Source: REEB76 sp049698775
Lineage (GTDB): Bacteria; Pseudomonadota; Gammaproteobacteria; Natronospirales; REEB76
Assembly (NCBI GenBank): GCA_049698775.1
Contig: JBAVYM010000042.1
Coordinates: 1 to 31,793 of the forward strand
Reading direction: 5' to 3'
DNA: 31,793 nt
A program made the position numbers and the translations under genes. How positions within the stretch are numbered: the first letter of the stretch is position 1; the number at the start of each line of letters is the position of its first letter. Positions 15,125 through 22,279 of the stretch are shown piece by piece. A model generated the notes under the pieces. It was not told the DNA's origin. It ran no database searches and saw nothing but the letters and a program-made list of their open reading frames with translations.

Positions 15125-15160
15125 AATGTATATCGTTTAACGGTAAATGTCAAACGGTAA
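15125..15160 (-). promoter_or_regulatory. higBA promoter with repeated operator-like motif
   Basis: On the minus strand TTGACA (15153-15148) is 17 bases from TACATT (15130-15125). TTACCGTT occurs twice as a direct repeat with a 14-base period (15160-15153 and 15146-15139), flanking the -35 box. CGTTTAACG (15134-15142) is a short palindrome in the spacer. These are likely HigA binding sites. The -10 box lies 6 bases from the higB ATG, which suggests a leaderless mRNA. Confidence 0.65.
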
Positions 15161-15231
15161 GCCGTGGCTGGCTTATTGACGTTTCAGCAGCGCGGAATGC
15201 GTCGTCGTTGTGGAACGTGTTTGTGGCACGC

Positions 15232-15357
15232 TCAGCTCTTTACCCCCGATTTGGCATTCCCCGCCTGAGACAACAGCGAGCCTACCATTGCTGAAAGATC
15301 ACCCATGTTCGCCGGCACCACGGTGACGGTGGAATTCTTGGCAATCAATCCCCACTG
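15232..15357 (-). repeat. qmcA 3'-end direct repeat, copy in the intact gene
   Basis: Last 41 codons and stop of the intact qmcA. It pairs with 14380-14505 without indels. The higBA module and its promoter occupy the space between the copies. Confidence 0.85.
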
Positions 15358-16170
15358 CTGCACCCACTGCTGGCCGAGCTGGTAGTGCAACGCGTCGGCG
15401 CCTCCTTCGCCGGCCACGGCCTTGCCGATGTCCGAGATCGCTTTTGCAGTGGCCGCCGCCACCGTGGCGATGGCCTGGCCCTGGCCGTCGGCACGCAGGA
15501 TCGCGGACTGCCGCTCTCCTTCGGCATTGTTGATCTGGCTTTGCTTCTGGCCCTCCGACTGGTTGATAGCCTGTTGGCGGTCGCCCTCGGATTTGGCGAT
15601 GGCGGCGCGCTTCTGGCGCTCGGCGGTGAGTTGTAGCTCCATGGCTCGCTGGATCTCGTCCGGCGGCGTGAGATTGCGTATCTCGTAACGCAGGACCTTC
15701 ACGCCCCAACTGATGGCAGCCTGGGTGAGCACATCCACCACGCCCCGGTTGAGCGTGTCGCGCTGTGACAGGCATTCGTCCAGCGCCAGCTTGCCGACTT
15801 CGGCACGCATGGTGGTCTGCACCAGTTGCACTACCGCCGTAATCACATTACTGGTGCCGTAGGCGGCGTTCTTGGCATCGGTGATCTGATAGTAGAGCAC
15901 CCCGTCCACTGACAGACGCGTGTTGTCCTTGGTGATACACACCTGTTCAGGCACATCCATGGGAATCTCGCGCATGTCAAAGCGATACGCCACGCGATCG
16001 AAGAACGGCACGATGATCTGGATGCCGGAGGTCAGCACGCCGTGGAACTTGCCCAAGCGCTCGAGCACCCAAGCCTGTTGCTGCGGCACAATGCGCATGG
16101 CGCGGATGATAGTAACCGCTGCAAAAATGATGATGAGTAAACCGATGAGTGTCGAAATTGAAACAGCCAT
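15232..16170 (-). CDS. qmcA: SPFH/band 7 membrane protein, QmcA-like
   Basis: 312 residues. One N-terminal membrane segment (about 5-25) is followed by the band-7 domain (IVPQQQAWVLERLGKF, YRFDMREIPMDVPEQ). A long Ala/Gln/Glu-rich coiled coil comes next (AERQKRAAIAKSEGDRQQAI). The conserved C-terminus is VTVVPANMGDLSAMVGSLL. Stomatin-like proteins of this type scaffold membrane microdomains and are usually paired with NfeD. AAGGAG lies 6 bases before the ATG. The last 41 codons recur as a remnant 852 bp downstream, beyond higBA. Confidence 0.93.
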   Translation of the reverse strand: MAVSISTLIGLLIIIFAAVTIIRAMRIVPQQQAWVLERLGKFHGVLTSGIQIIVPFFDRVAYRFDMREIPMDVPEQVCITKDNTRLSVDGVLYYQITDAKNAAYGTSNVITAVVQLVQTTMRAEVGKLALDECLSQRDTLNRGVVDVLTQAAISWGVKVLRYEIRNLTPPDEIQRAMELQLTAERQKRAAIAKSEGDRQQAINQSEGQKQSQINNAEGERQSAILRADGQGQAIATVAAATAKAISDIGKAVAGEGGADALHYQLGQQWVQQWGLIAKNSTVTVVPANMGDLSAMVGSLLSQAGNAKSGVKS

Positions 16171-16202
16171 GAACTACTCCTTAAGGTATAAAAATATTCT
16201 AG

Positions 16203-16634
16203 TCAGCTGATAGCCTTGATGCGCAAGCGCGAGCCGTCTCGCGCCAGCACTTCGGCACGTGCGCCAATCCGGGGTTGGCCGCCGCCCACCCACACCGCTT
16301 CCCACAGGGAGTCGCGGTACTTCACTTTGAGGCTACCATTGTTGTCTTCCACCACCGTCACTACACCCCCCCTATCCATGTCGTCGAGCGCGCTGTTGGT
16401 GCGGCTTGCCTGCATGCGGTGCCGCAACAAGTGGGCGAGTGGCAGAGCGATGATTGCGGCAACGGCGAACACGACGGCTGCCTGCCACCATGCGGACGGG
16501 TACAACCAGGTGTACAGCGCGGTAGCCAAAGCAGCAAATGACAAGGCCGCCAGATAAAACGTGAGCGTGGTTATTTCCACCACCGCCAGAATGATTCCGG
16601 CCGCCAGAAATCCCAGTGCCATCCAATGATCCAT
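16203..16634 (-). CDS. NfeD-like membrane protein
   Basis: 143 residues. Three or four hydrophobic segments (about 5-72) are followed by a soluble C-terminal OB-fold (GGVVTVVEDNNGSLKVKYRD, then GARAEVLARDGSRLRI). This short NfeD form is the usual partner of QmcA/stomatin-like proteins, similar to E. coli YbbK (QmcA) with YbbL neighbours. GGGAG lies 7 bases before the ATG, and qmcA follows after 32 bp on the same strand, so they form an operon. Confidence 0.88.
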   Translation of the reverse strand: MDHWMALGFLAAGIILAVVEITTLTFYLAALSFAALATALYTWLYPSAWWQAAVVFAVAAIIALPLAHLLRHRMQASRTNSALDDMDRGGVVTVVEDNNGSLKVKYRDSLWEAVWVGGGQPRIGARAEVLARDGSRLRIKAIS

Positions 16635-16770
16635 TTAATTTCTCCCAAGACCTACAGGCCAAGTGATCTACGCTTTAATCATACCGTGCCGGTCATAACA
16701 CCAGCACGCGTGCGTATCAAAAATGTCCATCAAGACAGCAATTTCACGCAGGCTGCCAACAGCACAGGTG

Positions 16771-17457
16771 TCAGAATTCCCGCTTGAACACCAGCTGCAC
16801 ACCTTGACGCGCGCCGCTGAAAGCGTAAACGCCGACCGAGCCGCTTTGATCCAGGTAATAGGCAAAACCGAAATATGCGCCGGCGGAACGGGCGGCGGAA
16901 AAATCCTGCCTGCCATTCACCGTGCCGCTGTCGGTTTCGCTGCCGGAAATGTTCTGCCAATAACCACCAGCGGAAAGCCGCCAACGCCCCAGACGCAACG
17001 CCGGCCCAGCGGAAGCATAGCCGGTGTACCAGGTCATATCTGCCTGCTGATTCGCCCCGCTGTAGCTCATATCATGCCAGGTGTAGGCGATTTGGGAATC
17101 GAAGCCCCAGTAATTGCCGAGCATCGGCCGCCAAGCCACAAACAGCCCCAGAAACGGACCATAACCGTCGGCCAGCGGATTGAGCGTGGCATTGTTGATA
17201 CCGGCGGTCATGTAACCGCCCTGCAGACCGAAGCCCACGTCCGGCGCCACCGGCTGGACAAACGTGATTCCGTATCGGCCGATATCCGCGCGGTGGTTGC
17301 CATCGCTATAGGAAAAATCCGTGTGATAACTTCCCAGATCCACCGCCGCACTCACGCCGGGCGCGTAAATATCGTTATCGTCCGCCTGCGCACATTGCCA
17401 TGCGAGGATTGCAAGCAATGCCAGTACCCCGACCAGAATTTTTTGCACGGGGTACAT
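16771..17457 (-). CDS. Outer-membrane beta-barrel protein of unknown function
   Basis: 228 residues with a signal peptide (MYPVQKILVGVLALLAILAWQCAQA). The mature part is rich in alternating aromatic/Gly strands (GYMTAGINNATL, GYGPFLGLFVAWRP, YFGFAYYLDQSGS) and ends in Phe (KREF), the standard outer-membrane insertion signal. I do not recognise the family. I chose ATG 17457, 7 bases after the SemiSWEET stop. It is the last gene of an operon with a sugar/acid uptake system and may form a porin-like entry route; that role is inference. Confidence 0.75.
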   Translation of the reverse strand: MYPVQKILVGVLALLAILAWQCAQADDNDIYAPGVSAAVDLGSYHTDFSYSDGNHRADIGRYGITFVQPVAPDVGFGLQGGYMTAGINNATLNPLADGYGPFLGLFVAWRPMLGNYWGFDSQIAYTWHDMSYSGANQQADMTWYTGYASAGPALRLGRWRLSAGGYWQNISGSETDSGTVNGRQDFSAARSAGAYFGFAYYLDQSGSVGVYAFSGARQGVQLVFKREF

Positions 17458-17464
17458 GCGCGAT

Positions 17465-17719
17465 TCAGCCGTACCGTAGTTTAAGAACCAGAACAATCAC
17501 TGCCAGAACCAGCGTAACCGCGTTGGCCAGCGTCACCGGCAAATCGCGGATCAACAGGCCATACACCAGCCACAAAGTGATGCCGAGCGTGAACACCGCA
17601 TACATACCAAGCGATACCCCACGGGTATCGCGGGTGCGCAGCGAGCGCCACACTTGTGGCACAAAGGAAAGCGTTGTGAGTGCGGCCGCCGCCAGGCCAA
17701 TAATCCGCGGGATATTCAT
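17465..17719 (-). CDS. SemiSWEET-type small transporter
   Basis: 84 residues with three membrane segments and a single PQ-loop (LSFVPQVWRSLRTRDTRGVS), the half-size SWEET architecture. SemiSWEETs act as dimers and move sugars down their gradient. The ATG overlaps the stop of the upstream symporter gene (ATGA), so translation is coupled. The solute is unknown; the context suggests small organic acids or sugars. Confidence 0.88.
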   Translation of the reverse strand: MNIPRIIGLAAAALTTLSFVPQVWRSLRTRDTRGVSLGMYAVFTLGITLWLVYGLLIRDLPVTLANAVTLVLAVIVLVLKLRYG

Positions 17720-19263
17720 GCCGCTTCGCGCTTGTAGTCATCCGGCGCGGTTTCATCGCGGCCCGCAGGCGCCTTCAGCACGCGCAAAATCAACGTGAGG
17801 ATGATCACCACAACGATATTGATTATCAGGGAATACAGCGCCGCGTAACCGGGCACCGTCAGCGCACCAAGATGCAAGGGATAAATCGAAGTCTTGAAAT
17901 GCTGCGCCGCCACCATGCCGGTGCCCACGGCCATGCCGGCAAGCCAGCCCGCTACCAGCGCCCAACGGTGCAACCAACGGGTATACAAACCAATCACCAC
18001 CGCAGGCAAGGTCTGGATGATCCACACACCGCCCAGCAGTTGCAATTGGATGGCGTACTGTTCGGGAAGAAAGATGATGAACGCCAGCGCGCCGAGTTTC
18101 ACGATCAGCGATACCAGCTTTGCGGTCTTGGCTTCCTGCTTCGGTGTGGCGTCCGGCTTGAGATATTCCTTGTAGATGTTGCGCGTAAACAAGTTGGACG
18201 CGGCGATGGACATTATTGCCGCCGGCACCAGCGCGCCGATGGCGATGGCGGCAAACCCTACGCCCGCGAACCAGGCCGGGAAGGAATATAGCAGCAGCGC
18301 CGGCACCGCGAAGGTGCTCCCGTACTGCTTGAACCAACCGGCGTAAGCGGGATCGTGCTGCACACCGGCCGCAACCGCCATGTAGCCGAGAAACGCGATC
18401 AGCGCCAGCACCAGCGAATACGCCGGTAGCAGCGACATATTGCGCTTGATGGTGCGGCGGCTGTTGGCGCTTAGCACGCCGGTGACGCAGTGCGGATACA
18501 GAAACAGTGCCAGCGCGGAACCGAGCGCCAGCGTCGCATACGCGCTGTAGGTACCGAGATTGGCGCCCGACGGCGGCTTGAGCAGCAATTTATCCGCCGG
18601 GATGCTGGCAAAGATGTGGCCGTAACCGCCGAGCTGCATGGGAATGATGATCACCGCCGCGATGATAACGATGTAAATGAGCAAATCTTTCACGATGGCG
18701 ATGAGTGCCGGTGCGCGCAGCCCACTGGTGTAAGTGAAAGCTGCCAGAATCGCAAACGCGATGATGAGCGGCAAATCGCCCACTATGCCGGTACCGGTGA
18801 AACCCATGGCGGCGATTACGACCTGGATGCCGACCAGTTGCAGCGCGATGTACGGCATGGTGGCGAGAATCCCGGTGATGGCCACCACCAGCGCCAGCAG
18901 ACCGCTGTCATGACGGCCACGTACGAAATCCGAAGCGGTCACATAACCGTGCTTGCGCGACACCGACCACAGGCGCGGAAACACCACGTACACGAACGGA
19001 TACACCATGAGCGTGTACGGCAGCGCAAAAAAGCCGATGGCGCCTGCGCCGAACACCAATGCCGGCACCGCCACGAAGGTGTAGGCGGTGTAGAGATCGC
19101 CGCCCAGCAGGAACCAAGTCACCACGGTGCCGAAGCGCCGGCCGGCGAGACCCCATTCATTCAGATGATTGAGGTCTCCACGCCGCCAGCGCGCCGCCAC
19201 AAAACCGATGATCGTCACCAGGGCAAACAACAACACGAAGACAATCAGCGCCGGCCAGTTCAT
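17716..19263 (-). CDS. Sodium:solute symporter, MctP-like (monocarboxylate uptake)
   Basis: 515 residues and about 13 membrane segments of the SSS family. Landmarks are WGLAGRRFGTVVTWFLLGGDLYTAYTF, VSRKHGYVTASDFVRGR, FLYPHCVTGVLSANSRRTIKRN and ALVPAAIMSIAASNLFTRNIYKEY. The HGYVTASDF/YPHCVTGV combination and the preceding DUF3311 gene are as in MctP-type permeases that take up lactate, pyruvate or alanine. GAGGG lies before the ATG. DUF3311 lies 25 bp upstream and SemiSWEET overlaps downstream. Confidence 0.85.
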   Translation of the reverse strand: MNWPALIVFVLLFALVTIIGFVAARWRRGDLNHLNEWGLAGRRFGTVVTWFLLGGDLYTAYTFVAVPALVFGAGAIGFFALPYTLMVYPFVYVVFPRLWSVSRKHGYVTASDFVRGRHDSGLLALVVAITGILATMPYIALQLVGIQVVIAAMGFTGTGIVGDLPLIIAFAILAAFTYTSGLRAPALIAIVKDLLIYIVIIAAVIIIPMQLGGYGHIFASIPADKLLLKPPSGANLGTYSAYATLALGSALALFLYPHCVTGVLSANSRRTIKRNMSLLPAYSLVLALIAFLGYMAVAAGVQHDPAYAGWFKQYGSTFAVPALLLYSFPAWFAGVGFAAIAIGALVPAAIMSIAASNLFTRNIYKEYLKPDATPKQEAKTAKLVSLIVKLGALAFIIFLPEQYAIQLQLLGGVWIIQTLPAVVIGLYTRWLHRWALVAGWLAGMAVGTGMVAAQHFKTSIYPLHLGALTVPGYAALYSLIINIVVVIILTLILRVLKAPAGRDETAPDDYKREAA

Positions 19264-19288
19264 GCAAACCCTCGGCTATTCTTATGGC

Positions 19289-19480
19289 TCAAACTTTGTT
19301 GAGATACACGGTGGCCGTAACAATGGCCGTGACAATGATCCAGACGAACTGGAACCAGTAGAAAAACGGGATGCCGAACAGCACCGGATCAATACGGCTA
19401 TACAAGGCCACCCACAGCACCGGCACATACGGTACGGCGAACAGCCCGACATACCAGCAGGCACGCTTCACTCGGCTCAT
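19289..19480 (-). CDS. DUF3311 small membrane protein
   Basis: 63 residues with two hydrophobic segments and a Pro/Trp-rich centre (VPYVPVLWVALYSRIDPVLFG, then PFFYWFQFVWIIV). DUF3311 proteins are almost always encoded just before MctP-like symporters and are thought to be accessory subunits. GGGGAG lies a few bases before the ATG. It is the first gene of the four-gene minus-strand uptake operon. Confidence 0.87.
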   Translation of the reverse strand: MSRVKRACWYVGLFAVPYVPVLWVALYSRIDPVLFGIPFFYWFQFVWIIVTAIVTATVYLNKV

Positions 19481-19532
19481 GGCAGCTCCCCGGACACAGA
19501 TACGCGCTCAAAGGTAACCTTCGCTTTGCCTC

Positions 19533-19561
19533 TTGACAAGAGCGCAAGCATCATAGATAGT
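19533..19561 (+). promoter_or_regulatory. Candidate promoter of the met leader and metY operon
   Basis: TTGACA (19533-19538) is 17 bases from GATAGT (19556-19561, four of six consensus bases). Transcription would begin about 7 bases on, at or next to the leader-peptide ATG (19568), so the leader mRNA could be leaderless. No Shine-Dalgarno is visible before that ATG. Confidence 0.55.
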
Positions 19562-19567
19562 CGCGCC

Positions 19568-19675
19568 ATGCAATCGCTTTTGGCCTTCACAACCTTTGTT
19601 CTCGCCTGCATGTGTATGTGCATGATGATGCACGCCACCGTGCGGGCTGGTGCTGTTCGTATGTGTAGAAGCTGA
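19568..19675 (+). CDS. Met/Cys-rich leader peptide of the metY-metX-hom operon
   Basis: 35 codons with the run Cys-Met-Cys-Met-Cys-Met-Met-Met at codons 14-21 (19607-19630), and another Met-Cys near the end. A strong intrinsic terminator follows 25 bases after the stop, and metY starts 125 bases beyond it. This is the layout of an amino-acid attenuation leader: a ribosome stalled at Met or Cys codons would favour antitermination. The peptide itself need have no function. Its position, codon content and RNA pairing support it; expression is not proven. Confidence 0.7.
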   Translation: MQSLLAFTTFVLACMCMCMMMHATVRAGAVRMCRS

Positions 19676-19711
19676 GACACAACCACAGTTCGATTCCAGA
19701 AACCCGCGCGG
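19638..19711 (+). promoter_or_regulatory. Antiterminator pairing of the met leader
   Basis: CCGTGCGGG (19638-19646) can pair with CCCGCGCGG (19703-19711), the 5' arm of the terminator, over 9 bp with one G-U. A competing upstream hairpin GCAC (19630-19633) with GTGC (19640-19643) would free the terminator arm. A ribosome stalled on the Met codons would cover 19630-19633, block that hairpin and allow antitermination. Confidence 0.6.
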
Positions 19712-19732
19712 CGCAGCCGTAGCGGGTTTTTT
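19701..19732 (+). terminator. Intrinsic terminator / attenuator before metY
   Basis: Stem AACCCGC (19701-19707) with GCGGGTT (19722-19728), an inner stem CGGC/GCCG, and a run of six Ts (19727-19732). It lies between the leader peptide and metY. There is no other gene for it to terminate on this strand, which supports an attenuator role. Confidence 0.85.
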
Positions 19733-19856
19733 CATGCCTGAATAAACTCAAAACGGCGGTTCCCACGGTAAAGAAACATTGCGCGCAAGCGTGCGATGCG
19801 GAGGCGCTCGTCCCCGAAAGATGGCGCCAATATCAACGACGACACAGGAGCATGCC

Positions 19857-21185
19857 ATGAGTACCGAAATAGCGAACCAGTACCGTTACGAAACCCTGCA
19901 AATCCACGCCGGCCAGCAACCGGCGCCCGGCACCAACGCGCGCGCGGTGCCGATTTACCAGACCACGTCCTACACCTTCGACGACGCACAGCACGGCGCC
20001 GATCTCTTTGCCCTGAAGAAGTTCGGCAACATCTACACCCGCATCATGAACCCCACCAGCGACGTATTTGAGCAGCGCATCGCCGCGTTGGAAGGTGGTG
20101 TGGCGGCGCTCGCGGTGGCGAGCGGCCAGGCGGCGCAATTGCTGGCCATCACCACGCTCGCGCAGGCCGGCGACAACATCGTCTCCGGCAGCGAGCTTTA
20201 CGGCGGCACCTACAACCAGTTCAAGGTCACGCTGCCGCGGCTCGGCATCCAGGTGAAATTTGTCACGGGTGACGATCCGGCGGATTTCCGCCGCGCCATT
20301 GACGACAAAACCAAAGCCCTTTACGTCGAAACCATCGGCAATCCGGGCTTCAATCTGCCGGATTTCGAGGCGCTCGCGAAAGTCGCCCACGATCACGATC
20401 TGCCGCTCATCGTGGACAACACCTTCGGCGCGGCGGGCTATCTCGTACGGCCCATCGAGCACGGCGCCGACATCGTAGTGGCCTCCGCGACCAAATGGAT
20501 TGGCGGCCACGGCACTTCCATCGGCGGCGTGCTTGTGGATGCCGGCAAGTTCAACTGGGGCAACGGCAAGTTCCCGCTGTTCACCGAACCCTCGCCCGCG
20601 TACCACGGCTTGAACTTCTGGGAGACCTTCGGACCGCAAGGTCCGTTCGGCAACATTGCGTTCATCATCCGCGCGCGCGTGGAAGGACTGCGTGATTTGG
20701 GACCGGCGCTCTCACCGTTCAACGCCTTCCTGTTCCTGCAGGGCCTGGAAACCCTGTCGCTGCGCGTGCAACGCCACGTGGACAACAGCCTGGAACTGGC
20801 GCTATGGCTGGAGAAACAGCCGGACGTGAGTTGGGTGAATTATCCGGGACTGCCGCAGCACCCTTCACATACGCGTGCCAAAAAATACCTGCACCACGGC
20901 TTCGGCGCGGTGCTGTCCTTCGGCATTCGCGGCGGCGAAACGGCGGGCCGGGCGTTCATTGACAACGTGAAACTCGCGAGCCATCTCGCCAACATCGGCG
21001 ACGCCAAAACCCTGGTGATCCATCCCGCTTCCACCACCCACCAGCAATTGAGCGAAAAAGAACAACGTGCGGCTGGTGTCACGCCGGACCTGATCCGTGT
21101 ATCCGTGGGCATCGAGCACATCGAAGACATCAAGGCGGATTTCGCGCAGGCGTTCACCGCTATCCGGCAGAAGGCCGCGGCATGA
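19857..21185 (+). CDS. metY: O-acetylhomoserine (thiol)-lyase
   Basis: PLP enzyme of 442 residues that forms homocysteine from an acylhomoserine and sulfide, by direct sulfhydrylation. Landmarks are the start YETLQIHAGQQPAPGTNARA, ASGQAAQLLAI, VDNTFGAAGYLVRPIEHGAD and the PLP-binding Lys213 in SATKWIGGHGT. The large length separates it from cystathionine gamma-synthase (~390). AGGAG is 6 bases before the ATG. The stop overlaps the metX ATG. It is the first structural gene behind the Met/Cys attenuator. Confidence 0.95.
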   Translation: MSTEIANQYRYETLQIHAGQQPAPGTNARAVPIYQTTSYTFDDAQHGADLFALKKFGNIYTRIMNPTSDVFEQRIAALEGGVAALAVASGQAAQLLAITTLAQAGDNIVSGSELYGGTYNQFKVTLPRLGIQVKFVTGDDPADFRRAIDDKTKALYVETIGNPGFNLPDFEALAKVAHDHDLPLIVDNTFGAAGYLVRPIEHGADIVVASATKWIGGHGTSIGGVLVDAGKFNWGNGKFPLFTEPSPAYHGLNFWETFGPQGPFGNIAFIIRARVEGLRDLGPALSPFNAFLFLQGLETLSLRVQRHVDNSLELALWLEKQPDVSWVNYPGLPQHPSHTRAKKYLHHGFGAVLSFGIRGGETAGRAFIDNVKLASHLANIGDAKTLVIHPASTTHQQLSEKEQRAAGVTPDLIRVSVGIEHIEDIKADFAQAFTAIRQKAAA

Positions 21186-22279
21186 ATTCCGATCGCTTGT
21201 TTTCCGGCGACACGCGCTTTCTGGCGTTGCCGGCGTTCACGCTGGAATTGGGTGCCATCCTGCCCCAGGTGACGGTCGCATACCGCACCTGGGGCCGGCT
21301 CAATGCCGCGCGCGACAATGCAGTGCTGGTGTGCCACGCGCTCACCGGCTCGGCGGACGTGGATCAGTGGTGGAGTGGACTGCTCGGCCCCGGCAAGGCG
21401 CTGGATCCGGAACGGGATTTCATCCTGTGCAGCAACGTGCTCGGCGGCTGCTACGGAACCACCGGCCCGCGCAGCATCAATCCGGTGACCAGCAAACCGT
21501 ACGGCGGCCAATTTCCCACGATCAGCGTGCGCGACATGGTGCGCGTACAAGCCCAATGGCTGGATGCACTGGGCATCGCTCAACTGCAACTGGTCATCGG
21601 CGGTTCCTTGGGCGGCATGCAAGTGCTCGAATGGGCGGCGTTGTATCCGGAGCGCGTCCGCGCCATCGCGCCCATCGCCGCGTCGGGCCGGCAATCCGCC
21701 TGGGCCATCGGCTTGTCCGAAGCCCAGCGTCAGGCGATTTATGCGGATGTGAACTGGCAGGGCGGTGATTACCGCCCCGATCGGCCGCCCGCGGCGGGAC
21801 TCGCGGCGGCACGCATGCTCGCCATGTGCACATATCGCCATTGGCGCGAATTCAACCGCCGTTTCGGCCGCAGGCAGAAAGCCTCCGGCGAATTCGAGAT
21901 GGAAAGCTACCTGCGCTACCAAGGTGACAAGCTCGCGCGGCGTTTCGACGCGGCCGCCTATGTGCGGCTGAGCCAGGCCATGGACACCCATGACCTCGGC
22001 CGCGCGCGCGGCGATTATCACGCGGCGCTGGCGGCCATCGCCATGCCGGCGCTGGTGGTCGGCATCGGCAGCGACCTGCTGTATCCGCTCGCAGAACAGC
22101 AGGAACTTGCAGCGCTCTTGCCCAACGTGGAACTCGCGGTGCTGGATTCTCTCCACGGTCACGACGCCTTCCTGATCGAAACCGGTCAACTCAATCAACT
22201 GATTCGGGAATTTCGTGCATTGCATGCCGGAGTTACACACCTTCCTGAACGCAAGGAACTCCGTTCATGCGCGCATTAG
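21182..22279 (+). CDS. metX: Homoserine O-acyltransferase MetX
   Basis: Alpha/beta-hydrolase-fold acyltransferase of 365 residues that activates homoserine for sulfhydrylation. The catalytic triad is Ser142 in GGSLGGMQ, Asp298 in GSDLLYP and His327 in HGHDAFL. CHALTGSADV and SNVLGGCYGTTGP are family motifs. Some gammaproteobacterial MetX enzymes use succinyl-CoA and not acetyl-CoA, and I cannot settle the donor from reading alone. It overlaps metY (ATGA) and its own end overlaps hom by 13 bases. Confidence 0.94.
   Translation: MNSDRLFSGDTRFLALPAFTLELGAILPQVTVAYRTWGRLNAARDNAVLVCHALTGSADVDQWWSGLLGPGKALDPERDFILCSNVLGGCYGTTGPRSINPVTSKPYGGQFPTISVRDMVRVQAQWLDALGIAQLQLVIGGSLGGMQVLEWAALYPERVRAIAPIAASGRQSAWAIGLSEAQRQAIYADVNWQGGDYRPDRPPAAGLAAARMLAMCTYRHWREFNRRFGRRQKASGEFEMESYLRYQGDKLARRFDAAAYVRLSQAMDTHDLGRARGDYHAALAAIAMPALVVGIGSDLLYPLAEQQELAALLPNVELAVLDSLHGHDAFLIETGQLNQLIREFRALHAGVTHLPERKELRSCAH

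Noticed and set aside
19676..19720. TTCGATTCC at 19689-19697 resembles a tRNA T-loop
   Set aside because: No acceptor, D or anticodon stem can be fitted around it; the region is explained better by the met leader and terminator.
19733..19856. SAM or SAH riboswitch upstream of metY
   Set aside because: I see no conserved riboswitch core; the terminator is explained by the leader-peptide model, and the remaining 124 bp before metY hold only the ribosome site.
20840..22240. 466-codon minus-strand ORF opposite metY/metX
   Set aside because: Long only because of high GC third positions; the plus strand has complete catalytic motifs.
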